The translations under genes were made by a program, and so were the position numbers. 64,000 nt of DNA from Aphelidium insulamus (Eukaryota; Aphelidiomycota; Aphelidea; Aphelidiaceae). A model generated the notes under the pieces. The model was not told the DNA's origin, made no database searches, and was given only the letters and a program-made list of their open reading frames with translations. Below, in pieces: positions 48,569 through 61,000 of this stretch (the stretch's first letter is position 1; each line of letters opens with the position of its first letter). The DNA is taken from NCBI GenBank assembly GCA_036784855.1, contig JAZDSV010000003.1, forward strand, positions 137,501 to 201,500, in the 5' to 3' direction.

Positions 48569-49134
48569 TATGCTTGCTGGCAAAGTGCTTGTGTTCCAAT
48601 TGTATTCTATTCCTTGCCGCCGTCAAAAGTCATTAATGAAAGTTTTTTGAACAAGATAAAGTGCATATATATTGTGTATAAATATCTTCTGGGTCGATAA
48701 TGCGTTGATACCAGTCCTACTTAAGGTGTTGTGGTATGTGTAAGAACTGTTGGTATTCGTAGGAGAAAAAACTCTGGTTTCAAATCCATCTCATGCATAG
48801 CGGGTTCAACACTCTCCTCCCGTCTCTTCAGCTTTAGTTCTCCCAAACTGTCTACAATACAATTGCCAGTCATTGAACGTTTTCCGTATGAGTCCATGAC
48901 CGAGTGGTTAAAAAGCCCATGATGAAGCCTTAACAAAAATAACCCTGGTATCTGTACAATAGAGCCACGCTAGCGACAGAGATTTACGGATGGGCCAGAC
49001 TGATTAACATTACGGACACGTAGCGCACGTTGAATAATGACTATCAGCAACTATGTAGCATTGAAGCTGATCTTTACTAATGACCGTCATTGCCTGTGGC
49101 TGTGGATACACCCCCCCCCCCCCATCCACAGAGT
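48569..49134. other. Intergenic region with a 13-C homopolymer
   Basis: This region lies between the start of the giant gene and the stop of the peptidase gene, both on the minus strand, so it holds a promoter and a 3' end. A run of 13 C lies at 49111-49123, only ~12 nt beyond the peptidase stop. A fragment around 48895 (CCGAGTGGTTAA) resembles a tRNA A-box, but no matching B-box or cloverleaf was found. Confidence 0.5.
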
Positions 49135-50919
49135 TTAGCTCATGTTGCCGCGCAGGACAACGTAGTCTGGCCACGCTTCAATGGGGCCCATAGCCACCAC
49201 GGCCGGGTCAACGTCATACAGATACTTGAGCGCCACGTCACGCACAGTCTTGGTGTCCACTGCGTCAATCATGCGGTCCAGCTCGAACGGGCTGATTCGG
49301 CGGCCGTACGTGAGCAGATGGCGCCCAATCTCTTCCGCCACATTGGGCGAGGCGTCCAGCGAGAAAAGCAGCGAAGTCTTGAGCTGATTTTTGGCGCGGT
49401 ACACGTCGGCATCGGTGGCGGTGTGGCATACGTTGCGCCAGTGCTTCAGCGTGGTCTCGCACAGCTCAATCATGCCGTCGCGGTTCTGGCTCATCAAGTA
49501 CACGCCAAACAGGCCAGTGTCCGAGTAGGTGGTGTTGAATGACGTGAAGGCGCTAGCCAGATTCTTTTGTGATATCTCCTGGGCCAGACGGGATGACAGG
49601 TGCGATCCATTGCCTTGGCAGGTGAATTAATTGTTGCATAATTGTACATGTGGTCTGCACTCACCAAGCAGACGGTCCCACGATCCAACAATAGTCTGTG
49701 CCACCAGCAGTGGAATATGGTCTGGGTGCGTCCAGCCGACGCCCTGCACAGCCAAAGCAATGTGCGCCTCCTTCATGGTGTCGTCGCGGATACGGATCTC
49801 TGAGCCAGTGAAATCTGCTTTCTCCGTCGAATTCAGCGAGCCTGTACAGGTAAAATTTAACTTACAATATATACGAAAGAAGTATATAACATACCAGCAC
49901 CGCGGCGCAGGCTGGAGAAGGCGGTCTCGCCAAGTTTGCACAGCTGCGAGTGATCCACACCACCGGCACCCACCAGTACGATGCGATCAGTGGTGTAGTG
50001 GTTGGTTATGTAGTCGGACAGATCCTTGCGCTGAATCGACTTGATGTTGTCGTCCGTGCCCAAGATTGTCAGCCCCAGCGAGGTGCCTGTGCGCGCATGG
50101 TCAGTGAGCAAGAAAGATGAAGCTACTCTAATACCCTGGTACGCGGTGGCGTGCAAGTGGTCGAACAGCACCTCTTCCATCTGCTTCTCCACTTCTTCCT
50201 TCTCGCGCAGGATCGTAGAGCGCTCCTCCTCGATGGCAGCCTGGTCGAATGAAGAGTTCTGAATGATGTCGGCGAGGATGTCGACGGCGCGCGGTATGTC
50301 CTTCTTGAGGCAGCGGGCATAGTAGGCGGTCTGCTCGCGCGATGTGTACGCATTCAGCTGTGCACCCATGTTTTCAATCTCGGACTCGATCTGCGCCTTG
50401 GTGCGGTTCAACGTGCCCTGCAACCATTAGACAATAGAGATGGTAATGTAGAATCAATAGCCGTAGACGAATGAGTGTGCACAAGCGATAAAAAAGTACG
50501 AGTAGCAAGACAGTAGTCAAGTTGTACGACCATAGGTGCAATCTCACCTTGAAGGACATGTGCTCCAAAAAGTGGGCCACTCCATTGTTGGCGGTGGTCT
50601 CGAAGCGGGAACCGGCGCCGATCCACAGGCCGACGGTGCACGTCTCCGAGTCAGAGCTCTCCGATGCCACGCGCAGACCACTCGGCAGCGTGGTCACCAC
50701 AGTCTCGGGCACGTTGATCAGCGAGTGCGGGTAGGAGACGGCGGGTTTGGCGGCGGACGCCGGGTGGCTGTGCGCTGCCGCTGTGGCCAGCTGGCGGTGC
50801 TGCTGCGCAGGTAGCGTCAGTGTGTGGATCAATATTCCAGTGTGGGATACAGCGCGGCAACGTGTAGCAGCACAGGGCACGCACGGGAGGCCTACCTGCT
50901 GCACAAGGCGGCGGATCAT
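49135..50919 (-). CDS. MAS1: Mitochondrial processing peptidase beta subunit
   Basis: Catalytic subunit of the M16 metallopeptidase that removes targeting presequences in the mitochondrial matrix. Five exons: 50919-50548, 50417-50135, 50086-49895, 49841-49665 and 49613-49135, for 500 residues. The inverted zinc motif HxxEH is present in [14 protein letters not shown] (joined across intron 1), and the distal glutamate falls in [40 protein letters not shown] and other late family blocks are intact. The N-terminus (MIRRLVQQ...) looks like a cleavable mitochondrial presequence. An 84-nt in-frame stretch within it starts GTAGGC and ends CGCAG and could be an intron, which would shorten the presequence. 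Intron 1 (130 nt) is long for this genome. Confidence 0.92.
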
Positions 50920-51583
50920 ATTGTAGCTGATGCTGAATTGCAATGCAAGGAATCAAGGGCTTCGGTCGGTTGGCGCTTAATTCACTTTCAACTGCAGCTT
51001 TGTTCCTTGTGCACTGTAAATGCATATTTGTGAACAAGCTCTTGATCATACGTGGTGTTATATATATATATATATATATATATAATATGTGAGCTGCTGA
51101 GTTGTTGAGTGGCTGGTACTATGTAATACTACATAAACACACTTGATAACTGTGTTGATAACTGTGTGATATCAAGTGCGGTATTGAATGTGCAGCAAGC
51201 AGACTGACATCCCTTTGAAAGTTGTATATATTTACGTACCGCTTCCATCTCACATTCTATTATGTGTGTGGAACATTCTAAGCATAGCATAGCTTATAGC
51301 CATTGCCAGATATAGGCTAGGCTACTGATATACTTGATTACATGTCATAAATAACAAAAAAGCAGTATTTAAATACCCGATATCATGCTTTTTGCACCGA
51401 ATTGTGGGGAAGCACTCTGGCTAAGCGTCTGCCGCGCCGCCTCCCACAGTTTGCACAGCCTGTGCAAACAAAGTGATACGTGCGTTGGAGGAGTAATTAC
51501 ATGCGGCAGAAAAATACCCGCCATCATTTAAATACTCCACGCGAATATCAAATGATAGATCACTGTCACAGCACGCACGCGCA
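50920..51583. other. Divergent intergenic region, AT-rich
   Basis: This ~660 bp stretch separates the peptidase start (minus) from the acidic hypothetical gene (plus). Apart from a TA microsatellite and a pair of similar TGTTGATAACTGTG segments near 51150, nothing is recognised. It presumably carries both promoters. Confidence 0.45.
51059..51084. repeat. TA dinucleotide microsatellite
   Basis: Uninterrupted TA repeat of about 13 units in the intergenic region. Confidence 0.9.
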
Positions 51584-52123
51584 ATGCATCGCCGCGCACA
51601 CTACGACGATGACGACGACATGCCATCGCAGACTGCGCGCTCCACAGACAGCCGCGACGGCAATGACAGTGGCGGGGATGATGGTGACGCGGACGGTGAC
51701 ACGCCCATGATGACGACGGCCACTCCGGCTCAGCTGGTGCAGCGAATGGCGGTCCACGACGACACCCGCAGTTCTGCTACCACTAGCCGTGCCGCCGCCG
51801 CCACCACCATGCCAGCTCCCTCATCTAGTGTGCGCCAGTCACCGCCGCCTGACGAGGAGCTGGGTGGAGTGTATGGCGGCCGCGCGTCAATAATGGCATC
51901 ACGCGGGAGGATTGTCGGCGCGCCCGGAGGAATCTCCATGATGCTGATAGACTTGACGGCGGCGAGGGAGAGTGCCGGTGCTGACGACGACGACGACGAC
52001 GACGAGTTGGACCTGCGCCGTGGCGACGGTGACCGCGACACAAAGCTGCAGCACAGCGCCGAGTTCCGCGCCATGCACGCGCTGGTCGGTGATGCATTGC
52101 TGGGCGGGCCGACGGCGCCCTAA
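51584..52123 (+). CDS. Hypothetical acidic low-complexity protein, 179 residues
   Basis: Single-exon frame starting MHRRAHYDDDDDMPSQ. It is rich in Asp, Ala, Thr and Arg, with two poly-Asp blocks (near residues 8-12 and 132-138), and is probably disordered. Residues ~95-120 (ASMASRG-like, then GAPGGISMMLIDLT) are the only weakly hydrophobic part. There is no recognised domain. It ends 147 nt before the SPAG6 ATG in the same orientation. The GC-rich third positions match neighbouring genes, which supports real coding. Confidence 0.5.
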   Translation: MHRRAHYDDDDDMPSQTARSTDSRDGNDSGGDDGDADGDTPMMTTATPAQLVQRMAVHDDTRSSATTSRAAAATTMPAPSSSVRQSPPPDEELGGVYGGRASIMASRGRIVGAPGGISMMLIDLTAARESAGADDDDDDDELDLRRGDGDRDTKLQHSAEFRAMHALVGDALLGGPTAP

Positions 52124-52270
52124 AATAGACTCTGTGTCGATGTCGCCGTTGCCATGCCACCTCTGGCCACCTCTCAGCTCGTGTTCTCTTTCCTACCCAG
52201 ACACATACATACATACATACTCGCATCCACAGCACCCAGACTCCTGCCCGCACTCTGACACTGTCTCCGC

Positions 52271-54961
52271 ATGCCGCCCAGCAGCAGCGTCACCTTCAAG
52301 GGTGGCCCGGGCCAGCCAGCGCGCCCCACTCGTATCGCCGCCACCCCCGGCAAACAGCAGCAGGCCGTGCAGGGCCCCAGTTCACCCAACAGCGCCGGCA
52401 CCTCTGCGCTTCCGGCACCCGCCATGGCCTCACATCTGGCGGCGGCGGCGACAGGACCTACTAGCGGACTGTCCACCTCGTCGCCGGCAACAGTCGCCAA
52501 CACCATGGCCAACACTCGCGCCATCATGGGCACGTTTGAAAAGTACCAGAAGGAGCGGCTGCAGTTTGCGCAGACGGTGGCCGAGTACGCCGGCCGTGAA
52601 GGGAACATTGACGCGCTGTGCCAGGCGGGGGTGATGGCCCTGCTGCGCCCACTGCTCAGCGATCCCGTGCCGGCCGTACAACAAGCAGCCGCCGTGGCCC
52701 TGGGACGGTTCGTACTCTGTGCTGTCTCTATGTACATCTGTGTGTACATCTGTGCCACAGGTGGCTGTGTATCTCTGCATATAAGCGCATACATATATAT
52801 ATATATATATATAGTGCCTAATCTAGATGATATCTGCCGAACACTGCTTGTGCACTGTCTACTGGCTGTCTATGTGCATGTGTATTGCAGTTACTATTTC
52901 ATGCTGGTGTTCCCGCGTGGACTGCATTGCTTGTATTAGACTGTCTAATGGCGGTTCATTGACTGTTTCATGTGTGCCTGCATGTTGCATGTATTGGTCA
53001 CTGTTTTGCGCTTGCTTGATCAACAATCATCTTTCATTGCTACGTTACTGCATACCAGACTGCCAGACTGAATTTACTATATCTTGGTCAGTGGTAGAAC
53101 ACTTTTTAATTGATGTGTAGACTGGCCAACTACAATGAAGCAATCGCCGGCGCCGTGGTAAACAGCGACATCTTGCCGCATCTTATCCGCTCGCTCAAGG
53201 AACAAAATGTACATATTATGCATATTAAAGCTTAACGAGCTTATACGCTGATAGAGGTTCTACAAGAAGAGCGCCGCGTTCGTACTACGATCCATTGCCC
53301 GGCATTCACCGGCTCTGGCCAGACAAGTTGTGGACGCTGGGGCGCTGCTTTGTCTGGTAAACTGCTTGGAAGAGTTTGATCCGGCCGTCAAGGAGTCTGC
53401 TGCCTCTGCGGTTGGTTTCATTGCGCGACACGATGCCGGTGAGATCTTGTATTTTGTACTTGGCTTCCAAGAAACATACATTTATACATTTATGCAGACT
53501 TGGCGCAAGCTGTGGTGGACGCCGGCGTGGTCCCGCTTCTGGGGCTGTGTGTGCAGGAACCTGAGATGGCACTGAAGCGCATTGCGGCGTCGTCGCTATG
53601 TGACATAGCCTCGCATACTCCCGCGCTGGCAATGACGGTGGTGGACGCCCAGATCCTGCCCCACCTCTGCTCCCACCTACACATATCTACTGGCACATCT
53701 TCGTCGTCTAGTGTGTCTGGCGGCGCCGCTGGATTTCACGCTGATCCCAAGCTGGTGCGGCAGGTCGTACGCTGCCTGAGCGCGGTGGCCAAACACAACA
53801 CCGAGCTCGCAGAGTACGTGATCGACGGCGACATATTCCCCGGCACGTGGCTCTGCTTCAAATCGGCGGATGCACAGCTGAAAAAGGCCAGCGCCGAACT
53901 GGTCTGCAACATCGTGAAGCACTCGTCGGAACTGTCGCAGCTCATTGTGCACTCGGGAGGCTCTGCAGTGCTCGTGGACTACGTCTGCACTATTGGTGCG
54001 GGTGCCGGTCCGCTGTCTGTCGTGCCTGGCATAGCAGCGTTGGGTTACGTGGCGTCGCTCAACGACACGCTGGCCATGTCCATTGTCGCGTCCAAGGGTG
54101 TGGACGCACTGGCTGCGCTGCTTGATGCGCCGGCGCAAGAAGATGAAACCGTGCGGTCCATGGCGTGCTGGGCGCTAGGTCAGATCGGGAAACATAGCGC
54201 CGAGCACGCCAAGCACCTGACAGATGCATCCATACTGATCTCTCTGTTGCGCACCATGAAACGAGTGGAGAATGTGCAGAATGAGTCTGATGCTGAGCTG
54301 CACGCCAAGGTGCGTCTACATACATCTATATATGATGTGATTAAAATACCCGTGCAGTCCAAGAAGGCTCTCAAGACAATTTTGGCAAACACCCTGGATG
54401 CCAAGGCCTTGGATCCGCTGCTGCAGACGACCACTCCGCCCAACACTCTTAAATACGTGTTGGCACAGTTGGCGCTGATCCTACCCAAGGATGTGGCGGC
54501 TCGGCGGTGCGTTGATCGTGTGTAATCTAGGTCACTTATCGTGTAGAGAATTTGTGGTATCGGGCGGACTGTCCAGGGTCGAAGAGATTGCAGCACTGTA
54601 CGCAATCGGCCCCGTGTCTTCAATTTCCAAGCCGAGTGTGCCACCCTCGCAGGTGAACACGGCCGATCCAAAGGTGTATACCGCCGCCAAGCTGTCGGAA
54701 CATATTCGCACAATCAATGATTCATTCCCCGAGGAAATCGTGCGCTACTACAGCCCGGGATATGCGTCAACGCTTCTGACCAAAATCGATGAAGCCGCGG
54801 TAGCTGCCACGGCTACGACTAGCGAAGCTAAACCATCCGCCGCGTCGGCAATGTCAAAGAGCGGAGGAAGTCGTACGGCGCTAGTTGCCGCCGCTAGCAT
54901 AGCCGGATCTGCGGCGGGAAACGGGAGGTCGGATGACATTCCCGCCGAGAGCTCTGCGTGA
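52271..54961 (+). CDS. SPAG6: SPAG6/PF16 axonemal central-pair armadillo protein
   Basis: Central-apparatus protein needed for flagellar beating. Six exons: 52271-52707, 53121-53208, 53255-53438, 53498-54309, 54358-54506 and 54547-54961; 694 residues. The core follows SPAG6 closely: FEKYQKERLQFAQTVAEYA, VMALLRPLLSDPVPAVQQAA, LANYNEAIAGAVV, RFYKKSAAFVLRSIARHSP, successive ARM repeats, MACWALGQIGKHSAEHAK and PEEIVRYYSPGY near the C-terminus. Compared with the ~509-residue animal protein it has an extra ~90-residue Pro/Ala/Ser-rich N-terminus and an Ala/Ser-rich tail after the conserved end. Intron 1 is 413 nt, the longest confirmed in this window, and holds a TA microsatellite; the others are 40-59 nt. 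Confidence 0.92.
52790..52813. repeat. TA microsatellite inside SPAG6 intron 1
   Basis: A run of AT/TA dinucleotides within the unusually long first intron of SPAG6. The rest of this intron (52708-53120) shows no gene. Confidence 0.85.
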
Positions 54962-55059
54962 TCATGATGTGATGGCATGCGAGCTCTTTGCGCGGAAAGA
55001 ACTAGCAGTTACTAGAAACAATCAATCTATGCATTTAGTATGTACATCACAAGTTTGCT

Positions 55060-58000
55060 TCATGAAAATAAGCTGGCGGCGGAACCCGGACGTGACGAGG
55101 GGTATGGCACTCTAAGCTGGAGGTTTGCCGCATCGTTTGACGGTGCAGTCATTGCGAGAAGCAGTGAGCCGTCCTGTTGTGCCGCTAGCAATACTTGTTG
55201 ATCACTTAGGAGATAAACCGCCTCCAGTGGTGTGGAAAAATCAAACGTTTGTAAAGTTTGCAGTCTGTCATGATTATGAGATACTTGAGATTATTCGCTG
55301 CCTACATACTTGAATGCATCAATGATAGTGACTAAACCAGAAAAGTCCACCGTTATAAAATAGGCACCAGTGGCATCGGAGGATATATGCCGCGGCCGAC
55401 TGGGTATTAACGAGCTTGCCAGGGGCTTTCCGTTGATAGACACCAAATGTAGACAATACTGTTCGGATCCTGGCCGGTGCATGCAGCCAGACTTGGTGCA
55501 AATCAAGATTTTCCCTTGACATGAAACCAGGCTATGAAGTACACTACGGAAAAAGTCTTTTTCGGGTTTCGCGACGCCACCAAAGTACAACGTGTCGTCA
55601 AGATCTACTTTGATAAGTGCTGTGCCAGCGGTAAGGGAATGCAACGCCGCACTGCCGTCGGAGGAACCGGATACCGCGATGTCATGGGCCCCGTTGATTG
55701 ACAATGTAGTAATATCACCTTCGTGAGCCATCAGAAAACATCTAAGCGGTCAGCGCATAATGATGAAATGTACGTGCCCAATTACTTTTTAACATATGTA
55801 GGAGTAGGAAAAGAGCGTTGTAGCGACCACAATATAATCACCGCGTCCGCTGATCCGCTTATCATATACCGCTGATCATCGGACAGAGCCAAACACGTGA
55901 TGCCGACCTCGTGACCATCTAGCGTTTGACTTATTTTACCTGTATCGCGCGATACGATTTGAATGCGACCGCTCCAATTACAGCCGATGATTGCATGCTT
56001 GCCATCGGCTGTGAAGGCCAAGGCCAACTTCTTCAGATGGTCGCGACTCAATGCAAATCTGGAAAACACTCGCTGCTGGCGCTGCAAAATGCCTTTTGCT
56101 GCGTTATCCCGTCTCTCTATCGTGAACGGCATCGCGGGATTCGAACCGAGGTTAAAGGACATTCGTATTACTTCGCACGAATCTTCGTAAACAGCCCCGA
56201 TCAGTACGGATCTACTATCTTCATCGATCCGTTGCAGCTGATAGAAATTTCCGCGACCAAGTGGCACACTATAGGATTGCTGCGAATCGGGTGTGGCGAG
56301 CAATGAGCGTTGTAGCGACAACGCAGTCGATTTCGCGCGTTGGGGATGCGGTTTTGTAAAAATTTGAGATGGAGTTTGACCAAAGTTATTTATCTGGGTT
56401 TCGATGCTTCTACGTTCAACCGGATCGTTAATGCGCCGCAAGTCCACCGCGCCTTCATACGTCAAATGGTAAAACACATTGAAAGCCTTTGTGGCTTCCT
56501 CGCCCCGCTGCTTGAAACCAAAGATCAGGTCGATCCAATTGTGCAAGTTACAGCTGACGTAATCGCTTTCCAACGCCTCACGATTGATTCGAACAAATTC
56601 TTCCGGCGATGATGCCCACGGTGGCAGTTGTACGTGGTTCAACCGAGTGCCCATTTGCTTAACTCCAAGATCAAAATGATTTGAGTTCAGTAGAAATTCC
56701 GGAAAATAGAAGAATTCTGGAATCAGTTCTTTGACATCGCCAGTATTTTCAAGGCATGACTTCCATGTGGATTCAATATCATGAAACTGCCTGTCCGCGT
56801 GGTCAAACTTGTCGTTCTGGAGAGCGATATGCAACGAAGTAAACGGTTCCAACCGCAGAAGAAAAAACAGCACCGACGCAGCGCTCGAATAATGAGTACC
56901 GTAATGGAACTTGGGAATTCCACTAGCTTCCGAAAAGCTATTGAAGCGTTCGATAAATCGCGCAAGCCTTGAAGGATTCAAGGCTCCGACTGGTTTTGAC
57001 AGATCACGGTAATTACTCGGATCTTGTAAATCGATGCGAGACGACGAGTAATTGGAAAGAACCCAAGGAAAGACCGGATATTGAGTAAGATCATTGTAGC
57101 TGCGGCCGGCCAGAGTGTTTAGAAACATTAAATAGTCAAAGTTGGACATTTGCCGATTCACCCAGCGATCGGTCACATTTGATCTAGAAATAAAGTCGAC
57201 CGGACTGGCGATAGACACGCAAAGATTTGGAGGTCGTAGGCTTATGATCTGAGCACGGCGTTTGATTACATACATTTAGATGCATGACGATACACGTACC
57301 CGCTTAAATACCTTGTCGCGATCAGACGCAGGAAATGTCAGCATAACATTGGATCGGTCAATGAAAAAAAGTTCCAACGCATTGTTTTGCAGTAAGTGCC
57401 GCCGGTAGTGCATCTCTTTTAAATCGTGTAATCTCCAGCGCTTGTTTCGAAAACAATCGCCGTCGAGCACGAGGGCCGCACGATCAAATGAATTTATACT
57501 CTCGAGAGATTGTTTCTGCTCTACCACGAATACGAGGTTCTGAGATGTTATATCGAAACGTCCATTAATCAACGACATGAGCATCAGGATGGTACAATGC
57601 GTGCTGTATATCAGACGCTCCTCCGAAGTGTCGTGGCCAGGAGTAACCGGATCACCACCATCATTTACAACATCCCAGCCATCGACATCATCGCTCTGAT
57701 CCGGACCAGGAGCGTTCTCCTCGAATGAAAGCAACGACAAGTCGCTAACTTGTTTGTTCAGCACTTTTCCGCCTGGGCTCTCTGTTAAAGAGTCAAGCAT
57801 CCGTTTTCTCATTATTGGGATACGCATGCTTGGCGAATCTAATGCGACCGATACTGAACTCTTGTCTCGTTTGATGCTGGCCTTGGTGTGATCGTCGAAA
57901 AAGTAATTGGGTGCCAGTTTTCGACGCATTCTGCTGCTGTTTTCAGACGGATCTAGTTTCCAATGTAGCTCATCTGCCGTGATCGCTGCCCACAGGCCCA

Positions 58001-61000
58001 TCGGGCTGCGCAACTCTCGTGATACCCCGACCCAGGCCAAAGTCAATTTGTCATCCAACTGATCATACTCTGCAGTACGAAGTGAACAACGACTATTAAT
58101 TAGCTCAATATCAGCCTTTCTCGCTTCTCGAGAACAGTCTATCATGTTGTTCTGCTGCTCCTTTTCAGCCAATTTAGACTTCACCATTTTCATTTCGTTC
58201 ACGGCGATTACATTCTGGTATCGCTTATTCACGACGTCGACGCTAGGGGAATATTCTTCTTCGACCGCCTTGGCAGCTATATATTCATTAGGAACTTCAG
58301 AAACAACAGGAGCATTACCAGGTAGTAGATGGTTGTCATAGGTAAATTCCCAGCTCGTTCCCGTAACATAAGCCTCGAAGTCGCCGTCACTGCTAAACGA
58401 CTTTGTCGCCAGATCCATTTGATACGGAGATAAATGTATCTTCCATCTCTCAAGCACAGTTCGATAAAGGGTGAGGAGTTCGGCCGGGATGTGTTGGCCG
58501 TCAAACTTTAGACTTCTAAAAAAAAATCAAAAATCAATACAAAAAAATCGGCTCTGATGCGGAACACAAATATAGCTTACATGTAACATTGGTGTATACT
58601 TCCAACAACAAATCGGAGCTTCACAAGCCGATTTTGAGATAAAAACGGTGGCTCCAACTCCAAATTGAAGTTATCTCGTCCGATAGAATATTTTGCCATT
58701 AATTCCGTCAAACGTTTTGCACACTGTGCGCAAACAGTTGGATCGGCATCCATTAGCCCCGATAATAGCAATCTAACTAGTATGCGAAATACAGAGTTCT
58801 GCGGCCCATTTTCCTATGAAATCAGTATAATGCGCAAACCACAAACAAACCTACACCATCTGTTTTTGGCACCTGCTGCTGCATTATTTCCTTCAGATCG
58901 CATATCTGGTACACAAGGTCTGCCAAACATCGTTCTAATGATAGGTTAGAAATTACTCGTTAAGTTATGTATCAGGTAACCTTGAAACGGGCTATTTTCT
59001 TCGGCAATGTCGGCTTTGCTGACAGCAGTCATTTCTATTAAATAAACACGGTTACTCAACGGCATACTGCTACGCTACTGCACTCACCAAATATTTGCTC
59101 CGCTTTTCCATCCGATGTACATTGAGCTTTCACTAGATTCCCAATATCGTTGTAATTAAACAGAATATCTTCCAAAAATCGCAGGCTGAAAGCCAGATTT
59201 GCCTAATGCTGCGATAAGTGTATTTACATAATCGTATGTGACGCACCTTTTCCAGCGGCATGGACGTTCGTGACGCGTGATGTTTAATTTGCATTTGAAG
59301 TGTCGAGCACACAATAGCTCGCGCTATCAATATGCCTCTCCAGCGACCTTGGAACCTTGACCACGCACTAAAACAAAGCTCCAGCATCGTTATCCATCCC
59401 CGAGTATCAGTTCGAATAAGGTAGGATAGCTCTGTGCCAAGAATGGCAATAATCAAGTTGCAAATCTGACCACAACCTTTTTCGCAGTAATATTTGGCCA
59501 ACAATTCAATCAGCGGGTAAATCCACTCGGTTATACGTCGCAATACGAAGCAATTTGTCTCGTAATTGCTGTTCATTATATCCAAAATGTCGTTCAAAGT
59601 CCTCTCCTGAAGTCTCATATCCGTAAGCAACGGCAGCCGTCGCGACAAGATCATTAAGCAAGTTGGCACAACGATGACTTTTGAAGTATTTTTCAGTAGC
59701 GCGACATCGATTTCCTTCTCTTTCCCCAATGGAAGGTCGAGCAATCCGGCAAATAACGTGCTGACATATCGATGTGAGCCAATGTCCAAATCGCTGAAGT
59801 CAGATAATGTGGCAATCGTGCACACAAATATAGGATCTGTTTGTGCTTTAAGGCGAAATGCACGAACTTGCTGAAGCAAGGCCACAAAGATTTCCAGCGC
59901 TATTTGGTGCGCTTCGCCGGAAGGAAGCAGGAAAAGATTTGCCAGATATTCGAATGACGGACCCAGGGATAAGTAAAGTTGATCAAGCAGCTTTCGCTCA
60001 TCTGATTGCGTTAGCGAAATTCGGCGCAAGAACTGCAAAATGCAAATCGAGAGGGAAATATCTCGCGAACAGAGCGCTACCCTGGCGAGTGATGTGAACA
60101 CATTTGCAGCTTGATGGGTGATGAGCAGGTCATCGATTATCTTCAATATTGACGACCGTATTGGATCAAGAGAATTTCCCTCGATAATTGTTTCGCCAGT
60201 GTAGTGAAGCATTAACGTATCCACCCAATGTATTGGGCTCGCCAGCTCGCGTATCGAAGGATTGGCAAACTCCAACAGCTGAGAGCAGAATTTTGCATGC
60301 GCAAGTTGAGTTTCAATCGACGTTGCTTTCCACAGTCGATAGTCGAATACAAGTTGTTTTGCAAATTCGCAAGCCAGAGCTAGATCGTGCGGCAACGAAA
60401 CTTTAACGAGCTGATATACAGAGCTGCTGGCTTGCCCGGAGGAGAAAAAGGAAATTTCCGGCCTTCGTAACAAAAAATTCAACAAGGATGGAAGATCGGC
60501 GCCGGATAACTCGTTCGACCTATCTAAACAATTTAGGCACGCCGAAATAGTGCGAATGATCTTTTCAGCAACAGTATTGCCCGTAGAGTCGAAACCAACA
60601 TTCTTTTTTAAAAGAGGAAACTTGTCCACTAGGTGCAGCCAGATTTTTAGTCCTCCTAGTGCTTTTAGCGTCTGGTGAAACGATTGTCTGGATATCACAG
60701 TAACGTCTTTGTAAGCAGCCCTTGCATCGCTACCACTGGAACCGGCAATGTTGATAGCGGTGAATTCAGACGTGTTTGTCGTTCTTGGATCGATTAACAA
60801 AATGACGCGGCTGCTGTCTTGAGGCCAAACTGATCCCAGGCTTTCAAGTTGATTCTGCACAAAAGAATTCGACGCAAATGACTTCGCCAGCTCTGAATCA
60901 AGTATATCGCTATCTTGCATGGTAGCGGTAGCGCTCGTGATCCAAAAAAGCCCCAAGTAGCCGCACAAACAAGTTCTTCGGAGAATTGTGGCAGTTGAAA

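Noticed and set aside
48890-48935. tRNA-Ser-like A-box (CCGAGTGGTTAA)
   Set aside because: No downstream B-box, anticodon arm or acceptor pairing could be found; at most a remnant.
51059-51084. TA run as a possible replication origin or transposon target
   Set aside because: A simple microsatellite with no flanking inverted repeats or target duplications visible.
52827-53120. 97-codon Cys-rich frame in the SPAG6 first intron
   Set aside because: Lies wholly inside an intron defined by conserved exons, and the sequence is T/G-rich and low in information.
56130-56155. B-box-like GGTTCGAATCC on the minus strand
   Set aside because: It lies inside the BEACH-WD coding exon in frame with conserved sequence and has no A-box partner.
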